A stretch of DNA of 64,000 bases from Paragordius varius (Eukaryota; Nematomorpha), in the NCBI GenBank assembly GCA_964247055.1, contig OZ176051.1:11718001-11782000 (forward strand). Reading direction: 5' to 3'. Position numbers and translations under genes: made by a program. Below the pieces are notes generated by a model, which worked only from the letters and a program-made list of their open reading frames with translations, ran no database searches and was not told the origin of the DNA. How positions within the stretch are numbered: position 1 is the stretch's first letter; each line of letters starts with the position of its first letter. Shown here piece by piece: positions 1 through 11,354 of this stretch.

Positions 1-170
1 TCACACGGGGTGGGCCCGAACTGGGAGCCTAATTCAAAAAAAGGGCGAAGCTATTGTCGGGGCATTCATTAATGATTATATTTTTTCGATATTTGGATTT
101 GAATGGGTTTACCTGTTTTCCGTAAACAGATAACAAAGCCAGCACTTTCCATTTTTATAAATATATAGAT
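1..170 (-). repeat. Dispersed repeat copy (5' part of the 13.9-kb Helitron-like family)
   Basis: The stretch matches the reverse complement of the repeat at about 13,905-14,090 and of the copy at 6,400-6,560. The shared blocks include the run around CCCGAACTGGG, the words GGGGCATT and TTTGGATTTGAATGG, and an end near ATATATAGATTA. The three copies diverge beyond that end, which marks a family boundary. The copy is cut by the window edge. It has no coding content. Confidence 0.75.
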
Positions 171-229
171 TAAGACATTATTACTTATAGATCTATTTTA
201 CAGAAGAATTATTCATTTCATAAGTGAAA

Positions 230-1188
230 GTAAATCGTCCCTTTTTCATGCGATATCTTAGAAAAATTATACATTGAAAACCAATAAAAAACAGTAATTT
301 GAAGCATTTTTCTAATTTGACGTCTAAATTGCTTTTAAAAATGTTCTGATTAAGATTATCACCTCTTCGCTAAATTGTGTTTTTAATTTTCTGTTTATAA
401 TATTCTTTTTGTCTTCAGAATTTTAAGACAATAGAGAAGCTTTACGGAGCTTCTTACAAATTTGTCCATAAAAAGATTTGTTGTTTTTTATTACCATTTC
501 CGATATTTTGAAGGTGCGATTAATTAATTTGCTGTAATTTTACAATGCAGTGTTTCTGGGCACTTTGAGCCTATCAGAATCGTATTTTTATAATTCATGT
601 TAATAAAATGTGTTTGGATATTTGCCTTTTTAGGCAAAGTCACGGTTAATTTACAAATCAAACAAGTAATTTATCATCATTGAAAAAAAACCCATTCATT
701 TCTATAACGATATATTTAGCATTTTCTAACTTGGATTATTGATCATATTATATTATAAGTTTGAAGGATACCTCCTTATGTTTTTTCGCTAAATTTAAAC
801 TATTTTTCAAGCAATTTACGAATATATTTATAAATAAATTGCTTAAAATAAATTTTAACAATACAAAATAAAAATATACGAATAAATTATAATTTTGTGG
901 AGAAAATATTCTATGCATAAATATTTTATGCATTTTTTTAAAAATTTTCAGACGGTCAAGCTCTGAAATTTCGCGGTCACGAAAATAGATAATAACTTAA
1001 TCAAATTATGTAGAATAACGGCAACCCGAAACTAGTATATTATTATTTAATAGAGATGTTTATATATGATCGTCATCATATCAATGAAATCCTTCATTAT
1101 CATTTGAAAATGTTATAGTTGTGACTATGATATCGACTCACTATTTGTATTATCTTAGTCGATTGATATATTTGAAAACTATTAGTTT
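230..1188. other. AT-rich spacer, no gene seen
   Basis: This stretch is AT-rich with stops in all frames. The short minus-strand open frame near 748-933 has a composition expected of AT-rich noncoding DNA and resembles no family. Nothing else is supported here. Confidence 0.5.
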
Positions 1189-1196
1189 GTTTACAG

Positions 1197-1484
1197 CAGT
1201 TCCCAAAAGTGGGCAACGCCCCCTGCGCGAAAAATTTGGAGAAATCAATTATAAGATAAAACTAGAAACAAATTAGAGTTTAATAAGGATCTTAAAAATT
1301 TATCAATATTTGTCCCCGATATGCAGATAATATTTCAACAATGGCAGATATAAGGATCTAATTGATAATCATTTTTATAATGTTATAATAAGATTTGCAT
1401 TTTTATTTTTTGGGGGAGGGGGGGACGCAAGAAAATTTTTAATTTATGGGGAGGTGGGGAACGAAAACAGGTTAGTAACCACTG
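1197..1484 (+). mobile_element. hAT-type MITE, 288 bp, 8-bp TSD
   Basis: The element starts CAGTTCCCAAAAG and ends GTAACCACTG, a degenerate form of the widespread hAT terminal inverted repeat CAGTGGTTCCCAA. It is flanked by a perfect 8-bp direct repeat GTTTACAG at 1189-1196 and 1485-1492, the hAT-class target duplication. It has no coding capacity. The interior matches the reverse complement of the copy at 1847-2135, including an AAACTAGAAACAAAT block. It must have been mobilised by a transposase encoded elsewhere. Confidence 0.88.
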
Positions 1485-1846
1485 GTTTACAGAATCGTTT
1501 TTATAAATTAATTGTATTTAGTTACATTTACCATAGATGGTCTATTGTGACTTATTTGTCATTGTATATAATAAAGATAAAACAGAGATAAAAACGGAAC
1601 AAATACCTTTGAATATAATTAACATTCCATTACCTTTTAGAGTAGTTTTATTTCCAATTAAAATTTGAATACCTTAAAAAGTATTTAAGGTAAATTAAAT
1701 ATGCTTACCTTAGTCTTTAGGAACATTATACAATTTTTTTTTAAAAAAATGCAAAATTCAAAGTTACTCATTTTAAACTTCGCGTCATTTATTTCTATTA
1801 TATAATGTATGTTATAATTATAAAATGTAAATAATTAACTTTAAGA

Positions 1847-2135
1847 CAGTGATTCCCAACCTTTTTTTGCTCACGTCCCGACAAATTGAAAATAAAAATT
1901 CTTGCGCCTCCCTCTCAAAAAAATCAAGATAAACATGTAAAATATATTATATTATGAAAATCCCAAACAATGATATCCTCATATCTGCATTTTTTATATT
2001 TTTCCCATATCGGTGACAAACAATAATTCGCATCTGATATCCCTAAATTTGTTTCTAGTTTTATTTTTTAATAAAATTCTCCAAATTTTTTGTGACCCCT
2101 TAGATTTTTATATGCCCTCCTTTTGGGAACCACTG
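1847..2135 (-). mobile_element. hAT-type MITE, 289 bp, 8-bp TSD, second copy
   Basis: This is the same family as the element at 1197-1484 but in the opposite orientation. It starts CAGTGATTCCCAACC and ends GGGAACCACTG, so the termini are near-perfect inverted repeats. A perfect 8-bp duplication CTTTAAGA lies at 1839-1846 and 2136-2143. It is noncoding. The two copies have different target duplications, so they inserted independently rather than by local duplication. Confidence 0.9.
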
Positions 2136-2143
2136 CTTTAAGA

Positions 2144-3162
2144 AGCTAAACTAAATTTAACCAGCAAAATCTTGATTTTTGATTATAACAGTTCGCTTCC
2201 ATCGTGTTTTGAAGCTGTCAATTTTAGACTCAAGTCACAAAACTGTAAAAAAATAGCTTGTTTTATCTAATACATACTTTAACTAAAATAACTTTAAAAA
2301 CCGTAGTTATACAAAATTGAGCTCTGGTATATAAAACTACCCCAAAGTCTAAACTAGCACATAAAAAAGAAAATTTAATGAAATGCTAAGTCATTTAGCA
2401 TATATATTTTTAAATATAAAGAATAAGATTTCCAATACAAATATAATACGGATATGATGATATGGGAAAACATCAGATAAATCTTATATTAACAAATCAT
2501 GAATTGAGAATAATTAACTAATATTTCTACAAAACTCAATGATAAATGAAACTGGCTTTATCTCACAAAATTTACTTAGCCAACTTTTAATATCGTGTTA
2601 GTTTGGAATCATTAATCATGTAAAAAAAGTGTTTGTATAGTTGCCATTATGCTTCAAAAGACCAAAAATATTGAAATAGCGTCAAAATAATTGAAAGCAA
2701 CGCATTTAAAAAATACAATAAATACCCATCCACTGTCTCGTTCACCTTTTTTTAAAAAGACTACGCCATTTTAACAGTTTATACAAAGTAATTTTAAAAG
2801 TCGCTCTATAAAACTCATTACTATCTCATATATTTTATAATATCACTTATGTACTGATAAAATAAATCAATGTAATTAATTCAGACAACATTAATTTTGG
2901 TTTTAGTAATTTGTACAATTTAAAGACCTGGATGTAAAACCGTAAAAAATAATTATAATTTTAAAATCCATGTTAGATAATAGTAACGAAACCTAATGAC
3001 GTGTTGGTATTATTAATTTCATTTTTTATATAGGTTTTGTAATTGTTATCTAAATTCATATAATAGTTTTTTACATACTGTGGACAAATATACCCAATTA
3101 GTAATCTTAATTAAATTATATACAAAGAAGTGTTGAAAGAATCAAACAATAAATATTTATAA
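2144..3162. other. AT-rich spacer downstream of SSR2
   Basis: This is AT-rich noncoding sequence between a MITE and the 3' end of the SSR2 gene. No exon, RNA gene or mobile-element end was recognised. Confidence 0.5.
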
Positions 3163-3168
3163 TTTATT
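3163..3168 (-). promoter_or_regulatory. Candidate polyadenylation signal of SSR2
   Basis: On the minus strand this hexamer reads AATAAA, 23 nt past the SSR2 stop codon. It is a plausible cleavage signal giving a short 3' UTR. In AT-rich DNA the hexamer is common, so the support comes from its position. Confidence 0.5.
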
Positions 3169-3190
3169 ATATGTTGTAGTTAGAATTTTA

Positions 3191-4208
3191 TTATTTCTTT
3201 TTGGAATATTTCATCATAATATTTCGATACTTTTCGTCGCTTTTATACCAAAAGAGAAACGGTATCACAAGAGATGGTAGAGTCATAATTGCAAAAGTTA
3301 TCCAATCCATCTAAACAAAATAAATTGTGTGTTAAAATCATATGGACAAAAAATAATTATATTATAGGGTTAATTTAAGTCGGTAAAATTAAAGGAATAA
3401 TTAATTAATTTTACATGCAAATACATGTTAGAACTAGTTAAAACAAATTAAATCAAAACATTTAACTAAGTTTTGGTAATGTATTCAAGAATTATTTACT
3501 TTTTGACTAATTTTTTTAATACACATACTATATCGATATCATTGATCGGAAAATTTATTTAGATGTGTATAAATTACCAAAATCAAACATAAAAAAAGCT
3601 TAAATTAAGCGCAAAAAATAAATTTATAACACAGAAAAATTTAAATTTGTATATACCAAATGGTGGGAATACAGTTTATCAAAATTTTTGGTGGTCATTA
3701 TATTTACGATACCAGGGAAACTTGAGTAGAAATGCTATTTTATAAAATATTCAAACTTTGTGTTTTGGCGAAGACAAAGATTCCAAATAATAAACGTCGG
3801 CTGAAGTTGCATTATATTTTCCAGAAGTTTTTGGTTTTAAAATTACGGAATGTGAAACATTTGATTTACTGAGAAATATATTTAATAATAGAAATAAGAT
3901 AAATAAAATTTACCCATCAATTTTATTCCATTTAACATCAACCAATCCATGTTCCACTGAAAACATTTCGGTATCATATTTATCTTTCAGAGTTATATCA
4001 TAGGCCGGCCTTATGTATATTGTATATTTTAATACTCATCTCCGATATTGAAGATAGTGTATGTTACAACAAAATCTTTGTCTACTGTGAGCAATTTATT
4101 ATGGGAAACTTTGGAGGCTAAAAGATATGGGGGATTAGTTTTGTCGGTTTTTTCTCCGTAAACCAAGTATAACCAAAATAATAAACACGTACGCGTTAAC
4201 ATGTACAT
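3191..4208 (-). CDS. SSR2: Translocon-associated protein subunit beta (TRAP-beta, SSR2), five exons
   Basis: TRAP-beta is a single-pass ER membrane glycoprotein that works with the Sec61 translocon during import of secretory proteins. Minus-strand exons are 4208-4036, 4009-3914, 3868-3757, 3734-3657 and 3310-3191, joining in frame to 192 residues (human about 183). An in-frame TAA lies just upstream of the chosen ATG. Residues 1-18 form a signal peptide. LLASK (about 29-33) and the block ending FNIGD correspond to human LLASK and YNIYNVG. DVKWNKID matches human NVKWDRI. SNVSH (N93) and YNATS (N109) keep family glycosylation sites. FPGIVNI and NFDKLYSHHL match the segment before the membrane helix. 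Residues 155-175 (DWITFAIMTLPSL onward) match the human membrane segment DWAAFGVMTLPSI. The tail is lysine-rich. All introns are GT-AG, of 26, 45, 22 and 346 nt. One extra residue (M) precedes DW compared with human. The gene looks intact. Confidence 0.93.
3735..3756 (-). other. Micro-intron 3 of SSR2, 22 nt
   Basis: The intron starts GTTTGA and ends AAATAG. Phase-0 removal joins LSSPKHK to HFYSSFPG, which fits the human stretch between YLAQEDGP and SAPG. The 22 nt are not a multiple of three and place a TGA in frame if kept, so the reading frame needs their removal. Confidence 0.82.
3869..3913 (-). other. Micro-intron 2 of SSR2, 45 nt
   Basis: The intron starts GTAAAT and ends TTTCTCAG with a pyrimidine-rich 3' end. 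Splicing completes a glycine codon and gives KIDGKSNVSHSV, matching human RIAPASNVSHTV. If retained it reads a stop almost at once. Confidence 0.88.
4010..4035 (-). other. Micro-intron 1 of SSR2, 26 nt
   Basis: On the minus strand it begins GTATTA and ends ATAAG. Removing it joins GA to G as a glutamate codon and gives NIGDEPAYDITL, which aligns without gaps to human NVGSSAALDVEL. Retention would add a stop codon two codons in. There is no clear polypyrimidine tract. Confidence 0.85.
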
Positions 4209-4499
4209 TTTAGCTTATAAAGGTTAGAACACTGTTAAATTAATACTCATGCACAATTGACACTTTTAAAAAATATTATTTAAAATTTTTAGTAAAGTAA
4301 ATAAATTATTTTAAATATATATTTAAAATTACATGTGACCTCCAAAAGTTTCTAACCCAAATATACTAGTTTTCTTAACATAAGCAAGGGTCAAGTGACA
4401 GATAAATAGGTAACTTTGCGAGAAACAACTTTGTATATATTGTTATTAGGCATAGTTAGTTTTACATGATGATAACGGAATTTCCCATAAAATCAGGAA

Positions 4500-5096
4500 A
4501 TTAGATTAAATTATTATATAATTTTAATGGTGCTTTTGGTTTTCATTAGGTTGCTATAATAAATTCATTTTTATGTTGTATTATTGATATTAAAAATTGC
4601 AAAACAATCGTTGTTTAATTTAAATACCTCTAAATAATATCAAAAATTATAACAGAGATTTATATTTATTTTAATTTTAAATTGGAGGTTGACCCCGAAA
4701 ATTTCGTTTCGATAAACGGAAAGCCACGATTGCGCTAAAAATACATGCAATATTTCATGGTATTTTGAAACATACTGAACCGCAAAAAATGTTTTGAAAT
4801 ATTTTAAAACATTTTTTCTATATATTCAAAAAATCAGGGGTTATATCAGGATCCCAAGATGCGGTTTGGGTCTTACGAATTTAAATAATAACTTTGGTGG
4901 TTATAAATTAAAAAACACACAATTTGCCCACATTACACTGAGTCCGAAATCGGTGATAACATGAACTATGAAATACATATTCTGATTGATAAAAATATTA
5001 GTATTTTCATGGTGATTTTGGGTTTGGGCCTCACAAGACACATTGCATTGTTGCGATAATTGCTCAGTATCGAAATATCATAATCAGTGCATATTG
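4500..5096. repeat. Degenerate repeat array with a recurrent GGTTTGGGCCT-type signature
   Basis: Several decayed units carry a variant of the word ATGGTGCTTTTGGTTT or CATGGTGATTTTGGGTTTGG (about 4,527, 4,850 and 5,008), with interleaved words such as TTTGCCCACATTACA and ATTGCCCAATGT. The array continues at 7,106 after a 2-kb hAT-like insertion. It is noncoding, and unit length cannot be fixed by eye because the units are old. Confidence 0.55.
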
Positions 5097-5104
5097 CCCA
5101 ATGT

Positions 5105-7097
5105 TAAAGTGACCAGATAGGTTGTTTTTCGCAGTACAGTACTGGGTTTTTGAAAAAAAACCTCGCCTGTACTGCCCTGACTTTTGTGCTGCTTTTTGAA
5201 ATTTTTTTTATAAATATGTTTTAATTACCATTTATTTATACAAGTTTTGTTTGTAGAATTCGATAGAGTACCCTTAGTTAAAATAAATAAGTGTTTTTTT
5301 TTAACTGTAAAAAACTATGGCCTTTAATTTTAATATTTTATTTTCTGCTCTAATTATACATGGAGTTGGGTTTTGGACCGGTCAAATCGCTTATAAATGC
5401 AGCCATTCGCGAAGTGACGGAACTATCAATATAAGACTCCAGATTTAGGCCAACCTTTCAATCAGGGCTTCCGCAAAAGCGACCTCAAAAATAAACATAA
5501 AATAAATTAATATTTCAGTAATTTTATCTTTTGAAAATTCATCTTGTTTCATATAAGTTTCAGTTAAATTAAATTTATTTGAGTTTACTTTAATTATAAT
5601 TATCAAACGAAAAATTTTTATATTACCGCAACATATTATTTTTAAAATTCATTATATTTGGTTTCGATATAACCTTTTTTTTCTAGGAATAAAATAACTT
5701 TTTTTATGTTTTGGGTGGGAGGTATGTTCCTTATTTTTTTGCTTCCTTAAACTTTAATTTTAGCCAGTCTTTTCATTCTTTTGTGCATAAACAAATTTAT
5801 AGACCTATTTTAACACACAATAATTTTTTCATTAATTCCATTTTAATTTTCTTTTCCGTACCTTTTCCTATAAACAAAATATGGACTACGGAAAAACACA
5901 ACTCACAATATATACTTTGAAAGCAAAACAGTCAAAAATACAGAAGAAAATTGTGAAGCTTCTTTAGACAAAATTTCGCAAAACCATAAATTATTGGGAC
6001 AAATACATAAATCTGAAAAATATATATAATTTATTATTTTTACATATTATTACTATTATAAAAAAATAATTATTTATTAATAATTATGTCACGTCATATA
6101 CCATTGATTGGGTAGAATCAGAACTATTTGAATTATTTTTGAATTTTACACTGTAGCAAAGTCGGCATTTGAATAATTTTCTATCCATTCACCTATCTTT
6201 TTTTCATCTACGCATAGTTTTACCTGCTGTCAAATAGTAATTTTTTCTAAAAAGCTATGGAACAGAACTTTCATAAGATCGTGTGTGAATGATTTTATCT
6301 GCACGGCAACATCTTATAAAATATTTTTATTATCATATATTGGTAATTATATTGTTTTTGACAATTAGCATTTTTTAAAACAAACATACCATTATAATCT
6401 ATATATTTATAAAAATGGAAAGTAGTGGCTTGGTGATCTATTTCCGGGAAACCGGTAATCCATTCAAATCCAAATGTCGAAAAAATATAATCTTTAATAA
6501 ATGCCCCGACAATATCTTCTCCCTTTTTTAAATTAGGCCCCCAGTTCGGGCCTACCCCGTGTAAAAAACGGGTTTTTTTGAAAACAGAAGTCCACAAAAA
6601 TCGTGTCTTTGAGAGAATTTTCTGGAAAACGTGTTGGACTATTCAATTATAAATATGATTTTTGTTTACTCATATTCGATTGCGCCGAACATAATCCGCT
6701 CGCTTTTTAATTAAGGCCCTCTATTTACCCGCTCCTCCCGTAAAATGCCATTTTTCCAAAAAATTTAAATTGTTAGAATCTATTTTTCGCCCAAGTAAAC
6801 AATATATTAGTATAAATGCACCCTTTTGAAATTCCTCTGAGATGATAGCTAATAATGTTTAGAAATAATCCACATATGTGGATCTTTTATTGTACCTTTT
6901 TTCAAATAACCCCACTGTACATACATTTATATTAAATTTTTTATAAATTTATTGTTGGATATTTTAATTGTTACTAATGAGATAAATAGTAACGAACAAT
7001 ATCATTTAATATAAAACGCCAAAAATCCGGTTAAAAAATAGGCAAATTATGTTTTAATTTTGTACTGCGCCAGGGTTCTAAATATCTGGTCACATTA
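5105..7097. mobile_element. hAT-like non-autonomous element, ~2.0 kb, 8-bp TSD
   Basis: The left end reads TAAAGTGACCAGATA and the right end is its near inverse (TAATGTGACCAGATA on the other strand). Both fit the hAT terminal consensus YARNG. A perfect 8-bp duplication CCCAATGT flanks it at 5097-5104 and 7098-7105. Subterminal sequence also pairs (GCAGTACAG near the left end, CGCAGTACA inverted near the right). No transposase motif was seen. A second repeat occupies about 6,295-6,915 inside it, so part of the length comes from nesting. Confidence 0.82.
6295..6915 (+). repeat. Nested copy of the 13.9-kb Helitron-like family, without its tandem units
   Basis: It matches 13,905-14,290 and then, directly, about 16,065-16,195 of the larger copy. 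The word TTAGTATAAATGCAC joins straight to the TCTATTTTTCGCCCAA block. The ~1.8 kb of tandem units present in the larger copy are absent here. It ends before the terminal hairpins. The apparent 100-residue minus-strand open frame (6295-6597) lies wholly in this repeat and is not a gene. Confidence 0.7.
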
Positions 7098-7105
7098 CCC
7101 AATGT

Positions 7106-8350
7106 GCATAAAAATCACCTGATCAAAATATATTTAAATGGGAAAGGGTATCAGGATTATCATGGTACTTTTAAGTTTAACCCTTGCAAGAAAATTATGA
7201 TAATTTCATTTATTGAAAAGGGCAAAGTTTGCGCACATAAATAAATTTTTTTGGTTAGAGCTAAATGCTTCATTCCATAAAATATTGAATTATATCATAC
7301 ACATAAAAAGCAAAACAATGATTTGAAAAAATCTTATTTTAAAATGTGGGCTTCCAAAGTACCAAATTTTTCTCTCACTTCGAAATAGACGCAAAAATGT
7401 TGAGATTGCGCTTAAAATTTTAAATATATGCATTTTATACCAACTAAAACTATTCTCACAGTGCATAATTTTTCCAAAATAATTTTAGCAAAATTTTGTT
7501 GAAGCCTCCTTCATACTATTTTTACCTTTCTGAGGCATAATGGAAACGGCATAAATACGCCTTAGACATTATCAAATCAATTTAACATTATAATTCGGTG
7601 ATGAACATTCCTATCACCTCAGAAATTTGATAAAATTATCTGTTTATCTTCAAACTTATCTTAAATATAGAGTCATTTTTTACATAAATCTTCGAAACAT
7701 GAAAACAAACGAATTTTTAAATTAAATTTCTGTAGCGAAAATATTCAGCATCAAATTATATAGAAAAGCGTGTTTATTATCTTAAAGCGTTTTTAACTGT
7801 TTCCACGAGGCCTCAAAATAGCATGTACGCTTCAACTAATTTTCGCTAAAAATTGAATTTTGAAAAAAGTATGTTTTTTAAAAATTATTTTTATACCAAA
7901 ATTTAGCCTATATTTAACCTTATTGTCGCGCAATATCGTAATTTTTAAGTCTATTTTAAAAGAACTAGACCATTACAGGCAAAAAAGTTGCGACTTTTGG
8001 AGCCCCTATCTAAAAATTAAATTTTTTTTAAAAAAATAGTATTTTGTTTTTTATATGTAGTTTATAATGTAATTTAGTGATATTTTTGAAATTAAGCATT
8101 TTTTCACCAAAAAAATTCATTTAAAAAAATGTGCGCAAATTTCACCATTTGATATGTAACACTTACCAATGTGTAAAAAACTTTCTTTAAGGCCTCGTTA
8201 GGGTCAAAACCAAAAGCACTCTGATAATCTTGATACATATTTCTAACAGAATCTATATATCAGGATATTTTTTATACCCCCGATTTTGTACACTGTGAAA
8301 GTAAGAATTTTGCAATAATTTTTATTATTTTTATATTTTTGAAATATTTA
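7106..8350. repeat. Continuation of degenerate repeats, with a ~600-bp unit shared with 20.7 kb
   Basis: From about 7,700 to 8,310 the sequence is colinear with 20,740-21,260. Shared words include TCTTAAAGCGTTTTTA, ATATGTAGTTTA, CTCACCAAAAAAA-like runs and CCCGATTTTG near the end. The first part (7,106-7,260) continues the array interrupted by the hAT-like element. It is noncoding. Confidence 0.6.
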
Positions 8351-8810
8351 ATTTAAAGTGGCCTGGGGTCATTAACCATCCCAATTTGAATAGACAGACT
8401 GAAATTGTTTGTATCCAAATAATAAGCAAAATATCTATTTATCCAGAAAAAATTTTTTTGATATTAAAATTCAGCTAACAATATTGAGCAATCTCGGCGT
8501 TTTCTTTTTTGTATGTATTACTAGAACTCACCCATTTTGGAGGGTCCAAAAATTTGAGACTTCATTAAAGACATCTTAAAATAAATATTTTATGAAATTA
8601 TTTTGAAATGTAGTTATGATATATATTTGATAGACTTGAATACATACATGAGCCAACTTTAGACTAGACAATTATATATTAGGTTTCGAATACATTTTTG
8701 ACCAACTATATTTTTAAATTGTATCACTTTGGTATGTAACCTGCACACGTTATTTCACCTTGGTTTAAACATACATTTGGCGAGGTCTTTTGTACATTAC
8801 ATTCGCGCAT

Positions 8811-9650
8811 GGAGAAATTAAGTCTAGAAGCATATAATCCCGCAACTAGCTTTGATGACTATATCAATTATATAAATAGAATGTCAAAAGTGAAATTAAT
8901 TCAAGGAAATGATAAAACAAAAAAAACTTGTCATTGGCCTACATCGGTCTATCCCATATTCCAAAGTTGAAGAAATTCTTTTCCTTACTGTTAGAGGAAG
9001 TGGGGTGGGAGGCTTTGGTAGCAGCTGGAAAAAAATATTTGCTCCGACATACCATGTGTTTGCATTGAAGTTCCAGTTAACGCAACTCCGCAGGGAAGCC
9101 ACGGAATCAGTAATGGATTATTTGATTCGGGTAAAGGGATGTGCTCTCTAGTGCAACTTTGGGCAGATGCTATGATAAGAGTCAGAGATGGGTTTGTTGG
9201 ATGGTTACAACTCAAGAGATTGAAAATAGATTTGTTCACGAAATATCCAGATGCAATGTTTGTTGGAAAACCTGTTACGTTGGAGATGGTGGCAAAAACG
9301 GCCATGGCTACGAAAAAGCGGATAGTTGTTAGATTGAACAGGGTTCTGACAATAGGCAGTTGATGATAATAAAAAAGAAGTGTGGAAAGTGTGGGTACGT
9401 GCATGTGATCAACTGGTGTCCCGCTTCAAAAAAAGAATGTTATCGATGCAAAGGACGAGGTCATTTTGGCGGGTGTTGCTGGCGAGTTAATAATTTGAAT
9501 GGTAATAGTTAATAATGAAGCCCGAACGCAAGCAAGTCTGAATGGCCATTGGGTGAGGATGGTGTACGATACCGGAGCTCAATTATCATTGATTGGGAAA
9601 AGCACGTGGATGGAAGGCCGACGCGGGTCCAATAATTGGGTTCAACCATC
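8811..9650 (+). mobile_element. Ty3/gypsy-like LTR retrotransposon fossil: gag, zinc knuckle, protease part
   Basis: The parts visible in order are a gag start resembling the one at 47.4 kb (MEKLSLEAYNPATSF against MEKINLSCFNPNVEF), a CCHC-type nucleocapsid knuckle (CGKCGYVHVINWCPASKKEC) and an aspartic-protease DTGAQLSLI motif. The piece is broken in several places and short. It abuts an oppositely oriented pol fragment of the same kind. It is an old copy. Confidence 0.75.
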
Positions 9651-9679
9651 AAGGTGTGGAGGCTGATGTACTCAAATCT

Positions 9680-11285
9680 ATCATATCTCCTTATCCGATT
9701 CTGAGTCGATCTGGTGCTTTTCTTTCCCTAGGAGGATATCTTCTTTCAGGTTCTTTCTCAGTTGTCGTTTCCGTTTTCTTTTCAACCTGGGTATCTTTCT
9801 CGTTTTCTTTTTCTTTGCTTTGATTTGTTCCTCCCCACTTCCTGATTATGGGTTGTAATATTACATTCATTAGTTTGGGTTATTGTTGGACCCCCATCAT
9901 CTCCCTCTCCGCCCTTCTTGACGCCGGTCGGCCGTAATTGATCCGCATGTTTGCGAAGGGTTCGATTTCCATTTTTTACCGTGTACGAGAGTACCCCTGT
10001 TCTCTCCAAAATTGAACCTTTTCTCCACCTAGCATTAATTTCATTCTTTATCACCTCTTCGTCCAATGTGAAAACTTGATTGGGTATGATGTGGTCATCT
10101 AATTGTTAAGAGGGTGTTTCCCTAGCCCAGGAGAAAGGGGTATTAATATTTCTTTTGGCGGAAAAAGTTATACGGCACTCTTTTGTGGCGCTATGTACGG
10201 CGGAGCGATAACCCCATAGCACTTGATTTATTTTTTAGTCAGGAGGGAGCTTAGAATCCGTTAGCGATTTATAGTGTGCTTTTAAGGTGTAAATGACACG
10301 TTCCTACAGCCCATTTGTTCGTGGATGATAGGGGGCACTAGTGACATGTTTGATGTTTGCTGGTTGCAAGGTATCTTTAAAATCCTTCAATGCAAAATAT
10401 GATGCATTATCGGTAACTATCATTCAGGGAACCCCGGACCTTACACACCAAATTTCTAACCAATGTAATATGTTTGCGGAATTAACATTTCTTAGCAACG
10501 CGACTTCAACACATCTGGAGCTACTATCGATCCAGATATATCCGTTCCCAGATACCCGTATTAAAATTCCATTTGTACGTGGGATTGCTTTTTATGTTAC
10601 TCCGGTTTAACTGACACCCCATACAAGATCTCACATAATTTTCGATATCTTGGTTTATACCTGGCAAGTAAACCCTAGCCTTGGCAGGCGTTTTCATTAC
10701 ATTTGCCCCGGAATATCCAACATGCAAAAATTTTAACGTTTCATTGCGCAAAGCCCTGGGAATAAAAAGACGATCGCCTCAATATAACAAACCATATGAT
10801 TATTGTATTTCGTTTCTTATACTCAATATTGAATTCAAAATTGGAGCTGATCAATCATTATGATTAGCGCTTTTAATGTCATCAAAAACTCATCTCGTAA
10901 ATTTTCTTTAATTCACTGTACGAAGTTGTCTGTGCAAAGTTGATTTGCCTGCTGATTGCTTGCTCCTTAACCTCCTCAGTCGGTTCTTTATACGGTAGAC
11001 GAAATAACCAATCCGCCAAATTTTCAGAACCATTAATATATTGTATATTAAAATTATAATCGGCTGTTCTGAGTAACCATCTTAATGATCTACTATTGTT
11101 AATATTACTCAGAGCTCTCTTAAAGCCAAACAACCTGATTAGAGGTTTATGATCGGTTAATAATACGAACTTTTTGACATACACAAACATTTTAAACTTT
11201 TCCAGCGCACATAAAATTGCCCTAGATTCTTTTTCAATCACCGAGAATTTTTGTTCTGTTCGCACATTTTCGAGACGCAAAACTA
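9680..11285 (-). mobile_element. Ty3/gypsy-like LTR retrotransposon fossil: RNase H and integrase
   Basis: Read leftwards, the piece shows an RNase H region (IEKESRAILCALEKFK, LLTDHKPLIRLFG), an integrase HHCC zinc region (SCMGCQLNR) and an integrase C-terminal region ending near 9.78 kb. The order RNase H then integrase fits Ty3/gypsy. It faces the gag-protease piece at 8.8-9.65 kb and abuts the LTR at 11,355. It is broken in several places and old. Confidence 0.78.
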
Positions 11286-11354
11286 TCGGACGTTTTCATC
11301 ACTTGACATATGTGATAAGACTGCTCTGAATCCGTCATTCGGAGAGTCTGTTTC

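Noticed and set aside
6295-6597. 100-residue minus-strand open frame.
   Set aside because: It lies wholly in a dispersed repeat whose other copies (1-170 and 13.9 kb) do not keep the frame.
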